NCBI RefSeq assembly: GCF_001427875.1
Contig: NZ_LMHK01000003.1
Coordinates: 372,001 to 436,000, forward strand
Reading direction: 5' to 3'
DNA from: Devosia sp. Root685
GTDB lineage: Bacteria; Pseudomonadota; Alphaproteobacteria; Rhizobiales; Devosiaceae
Length of the DNA: 64,000 nt
A program made the position numbers and the translations under genes. The notes below the pieces were generated by a model that had not been told where the DNA came from, searched no databases, and saw only the letters and a program-made list of their open reading frames with translations. Position 1 is the stretch's first letter. Each line of letters opens with the position of its first letter. Positions 24,358 to 34,325 of the stretch are shown here, piece after piece.

Positions 24358-26142
24358 GTGGCCACGATCGATCCTCAATTCGAGGGAACGCGACCCGATC
24401 GGGACGCTGAGCCTGCCCCCATTGGAAAAGGGAGCAGGCGCGGCTGGCGCATGGCGCTAAAACCACTTGGCCAGGTGATCGTGGCGCTGCGGCGCTTCAT
24501 TGACTTCACCATTTTTTCGAGCCTGACGCGCCGCATCATGGTGCTGAATCTCGCCGGCCTCCTGGTGCTGGTCGTGGGGATCTTGTACCTCAACCAGTGG
24601 CGGGCCGGGCTGATCGATGCGCGCGTGCAATCGCTCCGCGTGCAGGGCGAAATCATCGCGGCGGCCATTGCGGCTTCGGCGACCGTCGACAGCGATGTCA
24701 TCTCGATCAATCCCGACCGGCTGATCGAACTGCAGGCCGGCAATGTTTCGCCCCTGTCCTATTTCGATCCGTCGCTGGAATTTCCCATCAGTCCCGAGCG
24801 CGTCGCGCCGCTCCTCAGGAACCTGATCACGCCGACGCGGACGCGGGCGCGCATCTATGATCAGCAGGGCCTGCTCATTCTCGACAGCGACAATATCATC
24901 GGGCGCGGCGAGGTCATCCGGCAGCAGATCGACACGTCAAAGACCAATTCTTTCTTTCTCTTTGATTGGTGGAACGCGGTCATCGCCTGGGCGCCGGGCG
25001 ATAATTTTTCGAAATATCAGGAATATGGAGCCGACGAGGGGACGCGCTATCCCGAAGTGGCTTCGGCCCTGCAGGGGGCATCGGCCGATTTCGTGCGCGC
25101 CGATGATCATAACCAGCTCGTGGTTTCCGTCGCCGTGCCGGTGCAGCGCGTGCGCGCCGTGGTGGGCGCTATTCTCCTATCGACGGCACCGGGCGATATC
25201 GACTCGGTGGTGGCGCAGGAGCGCTGGAGCATTTTGCGCATCGCGCTGATTGCAGCGGGCGTGCAGATCGCGCTGTCGCTGCTGCTCGCCGGCACCATTG
25301 CCGGCCCGATGCGGCGGCTTTCGGCGGCGGCCGAGCGGGTGCAGACCGCGGGCAATGCGCGTGCCGAAATTCCCGATCTGACCGACCGGCCCGACGAAAT
25401 CGGCCATCTCTCGGGCGCGCTGCGCCGCATGACCGATGCGCTTTATAATCGCATCGAGGCCATCGAGCGCTTTGCCGCCGACGTGGCGCATGAATTGAAA
25501 AACCCGCTGACCTCGCTGCGTTCGGCCGTCGAAACGCTGCCGCTGGCGAAAAAGCCCGAAGACCGGGCCCGGCTCAACGACATCATCCAGCACGATGTCA
25601 AACGGCTCGACCGGCTGATTACCGATATTTCGAGTGCCAGCCGGCTCGACGCGGAACTGGCGCGCGAAAGCGCCGAACTGGTCGATGTCGAAAAGCTGGC
25701 CGAAGCCATGGTCGGCATCCAAAAGGACGTGGCGGCCGGCCGGCAGGTCAATGTCGTCATGGGCAAGCGCCTGGGGCGCGGCTCGACGGTGATCACCGGG
25801 CACGAAAGCCGCCTGGCGCAGGTTCTGGCCAATCTCATCGACAATGCCGTGTCGTTTTCGCCGGTCGACGGCACGGTGACGGTGGCGGTTTCGACCGAAA
25901 GTGACATGATCGTCGTGACCGTGAGCGACGAAGGGCCTGGCATAACCGGCGATTTCGGCCGGATTTTCCAGCGCTTTTATACCGACCGGCCGGACACGGA
26001 GAGCTTTGGCAATCATTCCGGGCTGGGGCTGTCGATCAGTAAGCAGATCGTCGATGCGCACAAGGGTACGATCAAGGCGCAGAACCGGACGGATCGGTCC
26101 GGGGCGCTGTTCACGGTGTCGCTGCCGAAGACGCGGCGGTAA
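24358..26142 (+). CDS. chvG: Sensor histidine kinase ChvG (ExoS/BvrS)
   Basis: 594 residues from a GTG start with AAGGA upstream. Layout: cytoplasmic tail, first membrane helix (about 60-80), a periplasmic sensor domain (about 85-295), second helix, HAMP (about 310-370), HisKA with VAHELKNPLTSLRSAVETL, and HATPase with NLIDNAVSFSP, DEGPGI and GLGLSISKQIV. Senses envelope or acid stress (via ExoR in relatives; no exoR is in the window). In an operon with chvI and followed by hprK across a family E repeat. Confidence 0.95.
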   Translation: MATIDPQFEGTRPDRDAEPAPIGKGSRRGWRMALKPLGQVIVALRRFIDFTIFSSLTRRIMVLNLAGLLVLVVGILYLNQWRAGLIDARVQSLRVQGEIIAAAIAASATVDSDVISINPDRLIELQAGNVSPLSYFDPSLEFPISPERVAPLLRNLITPTRTRARIYDQQGLLILDSDNIIGRGEVIRQQIDTSKTNSFFLFDWWNAVIAWAPGDNFSKYQEYGADEGTRYPEVASALQGASADFVRADDHNQLVVSVAVPVQRVRAVVGAILLSTAPGDIDSVVAQERWSILRIALIAAGVQIALSLLLAGTIAGPMRRLSAAAERVQTAGNARAEIPDLTDRPDEIGHLSGALRRMTDALYNRIEAIERFAADVAHELKNPLTSLRSAVETLPLAKKPEDRARLNDIIQHDVKRLDRLITDISSASRLDAELARESAELVDVEKLAEAMVGIQKDVAAGRQVNVVMGKRLGRGSTVITGHESRLAQVLANLIDNAVSFSPVDGTVTVAVSTESDMIVVTVSDEGPGITGDFGRIFQRFYTDRPDTESFGNHSGLGLSISKQIVDAHKGTIKAQNRTDRSGALFTVSLPKTRR

Positions 26143-26162
26143 TTTTTGGGCATCGTGGCTCC

Positions 26163-26280
26163 CACACCCCCTCCCTTCCTCCCCCATCAAGGGGGAGGTG
26201 ATGCATCCAGTTTTCGGCTGAGATCTTGCCCCAAACGCGATCTACACCTCCCCCTTGATGGGGGAGGTTGGGAGGGGGTG
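26163..26280. repeat. Palindromic repeat, family E, between chvG and hprK
   Basis: Near-identical to 17183-17300. It starts 20 nt after the chvG stop and ends 8 nt before the hprK start, and its terminal GGGAGGGGG is the only ribosome-site-like sequence upstream of hprK. Confidence 0.9.
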
Positions 26281-26288
26281 TTTGCGCA

Positions 26289-26759
26289 ATGCTGTTGACC
26301 CCCGAAAACATCCACGCAACCGCGATCCTGCTCGACGGCAAGGGTCTCCTCATCCGTGGTCCGTCGGGCTCCGGAAAATCGCTGCTGGCGCTCTATCTCC
26401 TCGATGTCTTCGACGCCCGTGGCAGGGACGCTGTGCTGATCTCCGATGATCGTGTCGATATCGAATCTGACGGCAAAACCATCCTTCTCCATGCCCCCGC
26501 CACCATTGCCGGCCTTATGGAATTGCGCGGTCACGGCATTGTCAGACGGCCTTATCGGACTGGCATAAAACTCGATCTGGTGGTTGATCTGGTGCCGGCC
26601 CTTGAACGCATGCCCGAAAACAACGATTTTAAACGTGCCCTGTTAGGGGTGGAAATCGCCCGTTGCCCGGTGCCGCAGGCGGGCGTCATTGGAATCGAAC
26701 ACCAGCGCCTCTTGATCGAAGAGGCGCTGGGCGCAATCGCTATCCCCTCTGGAGGGTGA
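26289..26759 (+). CDS. hprK: HPr kinase/phosphorylase, short alphaproteobacterial form
   Basis: 156 residues from the ATG at 26289. Only the C-terminal kinase domain of HprK is present, as usual in alphaproteobacteria: P-loop GPSGSGKS at residues 24-31, catalytic-type ISDDRVDI, and the HprK signature region GIVRRPYRTGIKLDLVVDL. It phosphorylates and dephosphorylates the regulatory Ser of HPr (Ser51 of the ptsH product here). Part of the chvG-hprK-EIIA-HPr cluster. Confidence 0.93.
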   Translation: MLLTPENIHATAILLDGKGLLIRGPSGSGKSLLALYLLDVFDARGRDAVLISDDRVDIESDGKTILLHAPATIAGLMELRGHGIVRRPYRTGIKLDLVVDLVPALERMPENNDFKRALLGVEIARCPVPQAGVIGIEHQRLLIEEALGAIAIPSGG

Positions 26760-26803
26760 CAATTTATCACTTGCAACCAAAAGCCACGGGGGCAAGACTG
26801 GCG

Positions 26804-26837
26804 CCCGCTCCCAAATGCACCCGAGGCAGGGAGCGGG
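26804..26837 (+). other. Stem-loop in the hprK-EIIA gap
   Basis: A 9-bp perfect stem (CCCGCTCCC / GGGAGCGGG) with a 16-nt loop and no T-tract. More likely an mRNA processing or stability element than a terminator. Confidence 0.6.
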
Positions 26838-26901
26838 GGCTTATCGGACTGGGATGGGGTTACGTCGTGAAAAGGGCGCAGCCATCGTCTGGGGAGAATG
26901 C

Positions 26902-27306
26902 ATGATCGGGTTGGTTCTGGTGACGCATGGCGCACTGGCGGATGAATTCAAGCTGGCGCTGGAACATGTGGTTGGACCCCAGGAGCAGTGCGAGACCATC
27001 GCCATTGGTCCTGACGACAACGCCGAAACGCGGCGCGAGGACATTCTGGCGGCGATCGACCGGGCCGATACCGGCGATGGGGTGATCATTCTCACCGATA
27101 TGTTTGGCGGCACGCCATCCAACCTCGCCATTTCCGTGATGCAGAACCGCAATGTCGAAGTGATCGCGGGCGTCAACCTGCCCATGCTGGTCAAGCTTGG
27201 GCGCGTGCGCGGCGATCTCGCTTTGGCCGATGCGGTGGCGCTGGCGCAGGAAGCGGGCCGTAAATATATCACCGTCGCCAATTCCATCCTCGGTGGAGCC
27301 TCCTGA
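26902..27306 (+). CDS. PTS EIIA component, mannose type (regulatory PTS)
   Basis: 134 residues of the EIIA-Man fold. Phospho-acceptor His9 in MIGLVLVTHG, FGGTPSNLA and GVNLPMLVKL are typical. With HPr and an EI-Ntr encoded elsewhere it forms a phosphorelay without sugar permease, used in alphaproteobacteria for regulation of carbon/nitrogen balance and of ChvG/ChvI-type outputs. ATG at 26902 follows GGGGAG; it ends 1 nt before ptsH. Confidence 0.93.
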   Translation: MIGLVLVTHGALADEFKLALEHVVGPQEQCETIAIGPDDNAETRREDILAAIDRADTGDGVIILTDMFGGTPSNLAISVMQNRNVEVIAGVNLPMLVKLGRVRGDLALADAVALAQEAGRKYITVANSILGGAS

Positions 27307-27307
27307 A

Positions 27308-27601
27308 ATGGATGGTGATCGTGCCGTCGCCCAGCAATTGACCATCGTCAACCGCAAGGGCCTCCACGCGCGCGCCTCGGCGCGCTTTGTGCGCACGGCC
27401 GAGTGTTTCGATGCCTCGCTGCACGTCATCAAGGACGGCCAGTCGGTCAACGGCAATTCCATCATGGGCCTGATGATGCTGGGCGCAGGGCCGGGCTCGA
27501 CGATATTGGTACAGGCCACCGGCAAGCAGGCCCGCGAGGCGCTGGAAGCCATTGTCGAGCTGGTGAATAACGGTTTTGACGAGGATAATGAGGGGGTGTG
27601 A
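27308..27601 (+). CDS. ptsH: Phosphocarrier protein HPr
   Basis: 97 residues. The EI-dependent phosphorylation site is His20 in NRKGLHARAS, and the HprK-dependent regulatory site is Ser51 in NGNSIMGLMML; both are intact, so HPr can be controlled at both sites. The N-terminus is about five residues longer than in enteric HPr. The start is 1 nt after the EIIA stop, implying coupled translation. In several Rhizobiales ahcY follows directly; here ahcY lies at 53058. Confidence 0.95.
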   Translation: MDGDRAVAQQLTIVNRKGLHARASARFVRTAECFDASLHVIKDGQSVNGNSIMGLMMLGAGPGSTILVQATGKQAREALEAIVELVNNGFDEDNEGV

Positions 27602-27926
27602 GGCGTAGTTGCGCCCGCACACGCGATGTCACCCCGGCGAAGGCCGGGGTCCATCTCCACGGCCCGCCGAGCCCCGATAGCCGATTGGGTATATCTCAGG
27701 ATGGGCCCCGGCCTGCGCCGGGGTGACCGCCGGTGGGGTGTGGTAACCCATGAGGGCTATATTGCGGTTGGCTTCAGCTACACAAGTTCGCCTGGCGAGC
27801 GCCGGAAGACGGTCGATTGGGTCGCCCGGAGCGAACAAAGCCTTCAGCATCGTTTCCATAGAAGTCTTTATGCTGAGAGCCTAAATTGAGGTCAGTTCAA
27901 GTTTAGCGCTTTTTCAGGAGGTCGGC
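27602..27926. other. Intergenic region with family B repeat
   Basis: Holds an elongated family B palindrome at 27628-27727. The rest (27728-27926) is AT-richer and presumably carries the promoter of the VOC gene, with an AGGAGG site just before 27927; no terminator with a T-tract was found. An 87-codon frame here is largely repeat and not credible. Confidence 0.6.
27628..27727. repeat. Dispersed palindrome, family B, with enlarged loop
   Basis: Arms CACCCCGGCGAAGGCCGGGG and CCCCGGCCTGCGCCGGGGTGA separated by ~55 nt, directly after ptsH. Larger middle than the other copies. Confidence 0.85.
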
Positions 27927-28850
27927 ATGATCGACACATCCGTTCAGACAGTCGTAAAATCCAAGCCGGTACTGCCGCTGACGACGACGCTGGGTCCGGT
28001 GCATATCGCTGTAACCGATCGTGCCCGCGCGCTTGCCATCTGGCAGGACGTGGTTGGGCTCGAACTGATCGCCGAGAGCGGCAATCTCTTGCAGCTTGGG
28101 GCCGGCGGCAAGGTGCTGATTGTGCTCGAAACCGGGGCCGTACGTCCCGCGGTGCCGCGCAGCATCGGGCTCTACCATGTGGCGGTGCATGTGCCCACGC
28201 GGGTGGACCTGGCGCAGATGGCGGTGCGGGCGCTGCAGCGCAATGTGCGGATTTCGCCCACCGATCACCTCGTCAGCGAGGCCATCTATCTTTGGGATCT
28301 TGATGGCAATGGCATCGAGATCACCTTTGAAACGCCCTGGCGCGGCACGCTGGGCGATCCGGAAAAGGGCGAAACCTACGCCAAGACGGCCGACGGTACG
28401 CCCCATTCGGGGCGCGAGCCGATCGATCTCGATGGTCTGCTGGGTGAACTGGGCCAAAACCCGGTGCTGGCGGCGCGTATGCCGGCGGGGACGCGGATTG
28501 GCCATGTCCATGTGCATGTGAATGACCTTCAGATAGCGATGGATTTTTATCGCGATGTCGTCGGCTTTGCCGGTTTCCTGCTGATTAATTCCTTCGGCAT
28601 GGGCGATGTCGGGCTCGACTACATGCCGCACACCGTGGCGTTCAATATCTGGTCTGGCCCCAATGCGGCGCTGCCCCCGGCCGGGTCAGCGGGCCTCCGC
28701 TGGTTCACCATCGCCGTGCCGGGCGCCGAGCATTTCGATGCGCTTGTCGGACGGCTGGAAAAAGCCGGAGCGCCGATCGAGCGGCTGGACAAGGGCGTCG
28801 AAACGCAGGATCCCTTCGGCAATCGCATTCGCGTCGAACTGGCAAACTAA
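27927..28850 (+). CDS. VOC-family (glyoxalase/extradiol dioxygenase fold) protein, CatE-like
   Basis: 307 residues with two vicinal-oxygen-chelate modules (about 20-130 and 165-300). Metal-ligand candidates: His in LGPVHIAVTD, Glu in NGIEITFE, His in IGHVHVHVND, Glu near the end in NRIRVEL. The overall pattern resembles bacterial CatE (YfiE) catechol-2,3-dioxygenase-like proteins, but many such proteins have unknown substrates. Strong AGGAGG site. Followed closely by a DUF924 gene on the same strand. Confidence 0.85.
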   Translation: MIDTSVQTVVKSKPVLPLTTTLGPVHIAVTDRARALAIWQDVVGLELIAESGNLLQLGAGGKVLIVLETGAVRPAVPRSIGLYHVAVHVPTRVDLAQMAVRALQRNVRISPTDHLVSEAIYLWDLDGNGIEITFETPWRGTLGDPEKGETYAKTADGTPHSGREPIDLDGLLGELGQNPVLAARMPAGTRIGHVHVHVNDLQIAMDFYRDVVGFAGFLLINSFGMGDVGLDYMPHTVAFNIWSGPNAALPPAGSAGLRWFTIAVPGAEHFDALVGRLEKAGAPIERLDKGVETQDPFGNRIRVELAN

Positions 28851-28895
28851 AGCCGGGGCTGCCGCGTTCTGCTCCAAACCAAGCGAGGGGAAGCC

Positions 28896-29441
28896 ATGCG
28901 CGCCGCAGATGATGTCCTAAATTTCTGGTTCGTCGAGCACGGGCCGGAAGACTGGTTTGCCGGCAAGGCCGAATTCGACGCGAAAATTGCGCAGGGGTTC
29001 GGCCAGACCCACGCCCATGTTGCCAAGGGCGAGGCCTGGGAATGGCGGGCCAAACCCTCGGGGCGACTGGCCGAGATTGTGGTGCTCGACCAGTTTTCGC
29101 GCCAGCTGTTCCGCAATTCGCCTCTCGCCTTCGAACAGGACAAGATGGCTTTGGTGCTGGCGCAGGAAATGGTCGGGCAGGGGCTCGACATGCAGTTCGA
29201 GCAGCCCAAGCGCGGCTTTATCTACTTGCCGTTCATGCACGCGGAGTCGGCGGCGATCCAGTCGGCCTCGGTGCGGCTCTATGAGGCGCTGGGCGATGAG
29301 GATCAGCTGAAATATGCGCTGGCGCATCGCGAGACGGTCGACCGCTTTGGACGTTTTCCGTTCCGCAACGCGCCGCTGGGGCGAGAGAGCACGGCGGAGG
29401 AACTGGCCTATATGGAAGAGCAGGCCGAGCGGAAGTTTTAA
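28896..29441 (+). CDS. DUF924 family protein
   Basis: 181 residues, all-helical, with the DUF924 hallmarks VLNFWF...EDWF near the N-terminus, IVVLDQFSRQLFR, GFIYLPFMHAES and FGRFPFRN. The family is widespread and resembles TPR-like helical proteins; no enzymatic function is established. GAGGGGAA ribosome site upstream of the ATG at 28896. May be co-transcribed with the VOC gene (45-nt gap). Confidence 0.9.
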   Translation: MRAADDVLNFWFVEHGPEDWFAGKAEFDAKIAQGFGQTHAHVAKGEAWEWRAKPSGRLAEIVVLDQFSRQLFRNSPLAFEQDKMALVLAQEMVGQGLDMQFEQPKRGFIYLPFMHAESAAIQSASVRLYEALGDEDQLKYALAHRETVDRFGRFPFRNAPLGRESTAEELAYMEEQAERKF

Positions 29442-29462
29442 TTTTTGCAACCTGCCCGCGAC

Positions 29463-29526
29463 GTCATTCCCGCGAAAGCGGGAATCCGTTGCTTGAAACA
29501 GAGATCCCCGCTTTCGCGGGGATGAC
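29463..29526. repeat. Dispersed palindrome, family A
   Basis: Third copy of the unit at 7753-7818, in the convergent gap between the DUF924 gene and the aminopeptidase. Confidence 0.9.
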
Positions 29527-29557
29527 GTAGTGCTTGGGAAGGGAACGGAGTGGGCGT

Positions 29558-30799
29558 TCAGAACGCCCACTCACCCCCGCGCATGACTGGCTCGACTGTG
29601 CCGTCGGCGTGGATGCCGTCGATGTCGATCTCGGCCGAGCCGATCATCCAGTCGATATGAATGAGGCTCTTGTTGCCGCCTTGGGCAAAAATCTGGTCGG
29701 AGGTCAGCTCCTTGCCGCCTTCGAAACAGTCGGCATAGCACTGGCCCATGGCGATGTGGCACGAGGCGTTTTCGTCGTAGAGCGTGTTGTAAAAGAGGAT
29801 GCCCGAGGCCGAGATCGGCGATGAATGGGGCACGAGCGCCACCTCACCGAGGCGACGCGCGCCTTCGTCGGTGTCCAAGACCTTGTTGAAGACGTCCTGG
29901 CCCTTGGTGGCTTTCAGCTCAACGAGAACGCCGCCTTCAAAGCGCGCCTGGATGTTCTCGATCAGCGTGCCGTTGTGGCTGAGCGGCTTGGTTGCGGCAA
30001 CCGTGCCTTCGACGCGCAGGCGATGCGGCGTTGTAAAAACTTCTTCGGTCGGGATATTGGGATTGCAGGTGACCCCGTTCTTGGCTTCCGAAGCGCCGCC
30101 CTTCCAGCGGTGTCCATCGGCGAGGCCAATGGTGAGATCGGTGCCGGGGCCCTTGTATTTGAGGGAGGCAAACTTCTTGCCGTTGAGCCAGGTCCAGCGC
30201 GCTTTCAGGTTCGCATTATGCTGCTTCCAGGCGGCGATGGGGTCGTCCTGATCGACACGGCTTGCCTTGAAGATGGCGTCGGCCAATTTGGCGATCGCCA
30301 CGTCTTCGGCATCGTTGGGGAAAACCAGTTTGGCCCAGGCGGGCGTCGGATAGGAAACGATGTTCCAGTTGATATCAAAGCCGGTGATCAATTCGAGCGC
30401 CGGGCGATAGGCGGCCGAATTGGCGCGGTTGGCGCGCGAAACCTTTTCGGGGTCCTGGCCGGCCAGCATCAGCGGATTGTCGCCCGAAATGGCGAGGCGC
30501 GCGGCATTGTTCTTGTAGGCCTCGGCCATGCCGGCATAGAGCCAGCCGGCAGCGCGGTCGAAACTTTTGTCATTGGCATATTTGTAGCGCGCCAGGGTCG
30601 CTTCCTCGTCCGAATAGATCGAGGTGACGAGGCCCGCGCCGGCCTTATAGGCATGCTCGGTGATGCGGCGCACCAGCGGCGCGGCGACCATCGGGGCGGT
30701 GATGATGAGATCCTGGCCCTCGGCCAGTTGCAGGCCGACCTTGATCGCCACTTCGCCGAGTTTGTCCAGTTTTGTGGGATCGATGGGAGAATTGCTCAT
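29558..30799 (-). CDS. M29-family metallo-aminopeptidase (PepS/AmpT type)
   Basis: 413 residues, standard length for thermophilic-type aminopeptidases of family M29, cytosolic Co/Zn enzymes that remove N-terminal residues. Visible: GLQLAEGQDLIITAP at the N-terminus and, in the C-terminal metal domain, NIPTEEVFTTPHR, GEVALVPHSSPI, FYNTLYDENASCHIAMG and HIDWMIG, which hold the Glu/His/Asp ligands. ATG at 30799 preferred; a TTG 9 nt upstream is possible. Divergent from a tiny membrane-protein gene. Confidence 0.92.
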   Translation of the reverse strand: MSNSPIDPTKLDKLGEVAIKVGLQLAEGQDLIITAPMVAAPLVRRITEHAYKAGAGLVTSIYSDEEATLARYKYANDKSFDRAAGWLYAGMAEAYKNNAARLAISGDNPLMLAGQDPEKVSRANRANSAAYRPALELITGFDINWNIVSYPTPAWAKLVFPNDAEDVAIAKLADAIFKASRVDQDDPIAAWKQHNANLKARWTWLNGKKFASLKYKGPGTDLTIGLADGHRWKGGASEAKNGVTCNPNIPTEEVFTTPHRLRVEGTVAATKPLSHNGTLIENIQARFEGGVLVELKATKGQDVFNKVLDTDEGARRLGEVALVPHSSPISASGILFYNTLYDENASCHIAMGQCYADCFEGGKELTSDQIFAQGGNKSLIHIDWMIGSAEIDIDGIHADGTVEPVMRGGEWAF

Positions 30800-30956
30800 C
30801 GGGGCCAAGCCTTGTTTTTGTTGAATCGGTTGGCCGCGAGCCTACCTGCCCGGGGCCTGCCACGCCACCCGCGCAAATCGGAAAATCCGTTGATCTCAAT
30901 CAAGGTTCTGCGTCCGGCGCGGGCGGATATGGAGGCCAACACAACAGGAGGTTTCC

Positions 30957-31073
30957 ATGACTGTTCTTCTCATCGCCGTCTTCGGAATTTTTGGGGCTTT
31001 CGCCGCCGCACTCGCCTATGCGCAGGTTCAAACGCGCGGGATCGTCGCGCCGGGAGGACGTCCACTGGACTGA
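30957..31073 (+). CDS. 38-residue single-span membrane peptide
   Basis: Too short for usual gene finders. A perfect AGGAGG ribosome site lies 5 nt before the ATG. The product starts MTVLLIAVFGIFGAFAAALA, one hydrophobic helix, then a short polar tail AQVQTRGIVAPGGRPLD. The good ribosome site, the clean helix and the basic-then-proline tail support a real gene for an inner-membrane micropeptide. Function unknown. It is divergent from the aminopeptidase and precedes the OMP gene by 193 nt. Confidence 0.6.
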   Translation: MTVLLIAVFGIFGAFAAALAYAQVQTRGIVAPGGRPLD

Positions 31074-31266
31074 TCGCCGGGCCGATGGCAGCCCAGAAGA
31101 CGGCGGTCTGCGTATGCTGATCCGCCTTGCAGATCCGGCAACCGAAGTGATTCTCTATAGAAAATTTTAACCACGCAGAGCCGCCCGATCAATCAAACGG
31201 CGTTTAAAGTATTTTCATATCAGTACTTTAGTCTATGAGGAAGATGACTTTTTGTTGGAGGCTATA

Positions 31267-31932
31267 TTGAACAAGTTTATACTCGCCGCCGTCGCTGGCG
31301 TTCTTTCCGCCACTGCTGTTTCCGCTGCCGATCTGGCTGTGGCCTATCAGCCGGGCACGGTGGCCTATTCGCCAGCCAGCGCGTTCAACTGGTCCGGCTT
31401 CTACGCTGGCGTGAATGGTGGCTATGGCTGGGCGGAGTTTTCCGCGCCAGGGGCCGCCCCACTTGACGGGCTCAAGGGTATTCTTGGCGGCGTCCAGGTT
31501 GGCTACAACTATGACTTTGGCGGTTTCGTGCTGGGTGTCGAGGGCGATGTTCAGCTTGCCGATGTGAAGTACACGCGGACCATCGCCGCTACGACAGGCA
31601 CCTACGGTATCGATCGTTTTGGCACCATTCGCGCTCGTGCGGGCGCGGCTGTCGACCGCTTCCTGCCCTATGTGACGGGCGGCGTTGCGATCGCCAATGG
31701 CCACATCAACATTTCCGATGGCGTTACGACCTATGACGAAAATAAAGCCCATATCGGCTGGACGATTGGTGCCGGTGTCGAGTTTGCCGCGACCGACAAC
31801 ATCACGATAAAGGCCGAATACCTCTATGCCGACTTTGGCAAGGCGACCTATACCGGCCCGGTCGGCGCGATAGCCGCTGACGTCCATGCCAAGGCAAGCA
31901 TTGTGCGCGGCGGCGTGAACTTCAAGTTCTAA
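31267..31932 (+). CDS. Outer membrane beta-barrel protein (Omp25/Omp31-like)
   Basis: 221 residues. A signal peptide (MNKFILAAVAGVLSATAVSA, cleavage before ADLAV) precedes FNWSGFYAGVNGGYGWA, the signature opening of the rhizobial/Brucella Omp25-Omp31 small porin-like family, followed by eight alternating strands (GGVQVGYNYDFG, IRARAGAAVDRFLPYVTGGVAIAN, KAEYLYADFG) and a C-terminal Phe. The start is TTG at 31267 with GGAGG 5 nt upstream. A strong terminator follows. The AT-rich upstream 31074-31266 should hold the promoter. Confidence 0.93.
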   Translation: MNKFILAAVAGVLSATAVSAADLAVAYQPGTVAYSPASAFNWSGFYAGVNGGYGWAEFSAPGAAPLDGLKGILGGVQVGYNYDFGGFVLGVEGDVQLADVKYTRTIAATTGTYGIDRFGTIRARAGAAVDRFLPYVTGGVAIANGHINISDGVTTYDENKAHIGWTIGAGVEFAATDNITIKAEYLYADFGKATYTGPVGAIAADVHAKASIVRGGVNFKF

Positions 31933-31966
31933 GGACGCGGCTTTACTCAAAGCGTCAGCCAAATAG

Positions 31967-31995
31967 GGCCTCAGCATTTGTGCTGGGGCCTTTTT
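31967..31995 (+). terminator. Rho-independent terminator of the OMP gene
   Basis: Stem GGCCTCAGCA / TGCTGGGGCC (10 bp, one G-U pair), TTTG loop, then TTTTT. Confidence 0.93.
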
Positions 31996-32082
31996 GTTGA
32001 TGCTCCATTGGGGGCAGGCCGGCGACCGACTGTGCCCCATTGGCATCACGGCGGCATTCTGTCGCAAAAACCTATTGGCAAA

Positions 32083-32125
32083 GGCGAACGGTTTGGCTAT
32101 CAACCGTTCGCCGCTTCATTTTTTT
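32083..32125 (+). terminator. Strong hairpin with T-tract upstream of a mini-ORF and ABC exporter
   Basis: An 11-bp perfect stem GGCGAACGGTT / AACCGTTCGCC with an 8-nt loop; five bases later comes a run of seven T. Either a second terminator for upstream transcription or the first element of an exporter leader. Confidence 0.6.
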
Positions 32126-32145
32126 CGAACCATGGGAGGCGTTGC

Positions 32146-32193
32146 ATGACAGCATTTATGATCGCTTCCCCGTTTGGCATCGGCCGACCTTAG
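32146..32193 (+). CDS. Possible 15-residue leader peptide
   Basis: ATG at 32146 with GGGAGG 6 nt upstream encodes MTAFMIASPFGIGRP and stop. It lies between two hairpins and 172 nt upstream of an ABC exporter gene. This is the arrangement of a ribosome-stalling or attenuation leader. The short ORF could be chance; the good ribosome site is the main support. Confidence 0.4.
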   Translation: MTAFMIASPFGIGRP

Positions 32194-32202
32194 GTCCCTG
32201 CC

Positions 32203-32243
32203 AACCGCGGCCCGCCGTTTAGGCCAGCCGCCCGCGGTTTTTC
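32203..32243 (+). terminator. Candidate attenuator hairpin after the leader peptide
   Basis: AACCGCGG (32203-32210) can pair with CCGCGGTT (32232-32239), followed by TTTCTT. The 21-nt loop has further pairing potential. It begins 10 nt after the leader stop codon and lies 120 nt before the exporter start. Confidence 0.45.
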
Positions 32244-32364
32244 TTCCCTTCGCTTTTGCAGACCCGACCGGCCCCTGAGGGTCATTGTCTCGCCCGGTCA
32301 GTTTTGTGCCTTTCATAGCCCTTTTTGAGGAGCCGGTTGCCGGAGAACGGGGCCGGACTGCCAA

Positions 32365-34161
<1,797 letters not shown>

Positions 34162-34175
34162 TTTTTTGCAATGGA

Positions 34176-34203
34176 AGCCCGCGGAGCAATCTGCGGGCTT
34201 TTT
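34176..34203 (+). terminator. Rho-independent terminator of the ABC exporter
   Basis: Stem AGCCCGC / GCGGGCT, 10-nt loop, then TTTTT. Confidence 0.9.
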
Positions 34204-34325
34204 GGTTTTGGGAAGGCTGACTCAGCGCGGGACGGCGCTTTAACCCTTCATTCACCATGCCAACAGCCCGGCGGAGCCAGCCACGCGAAGGTGCATTGTA
34301 TTTGTATCAAATACGAGGCAGCCCC

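Noticed and set aside
27626-27889. 87-codon ORF after ptsH
   Set aside because: Its first half is translated family B repeat and no homology is recognisable.
7753-29526. Recurrent repeats as a possible CRISPR array
   Set aside because: Copies are palindromic, kilobases apart, single per locus, and without spacers or cas genes.
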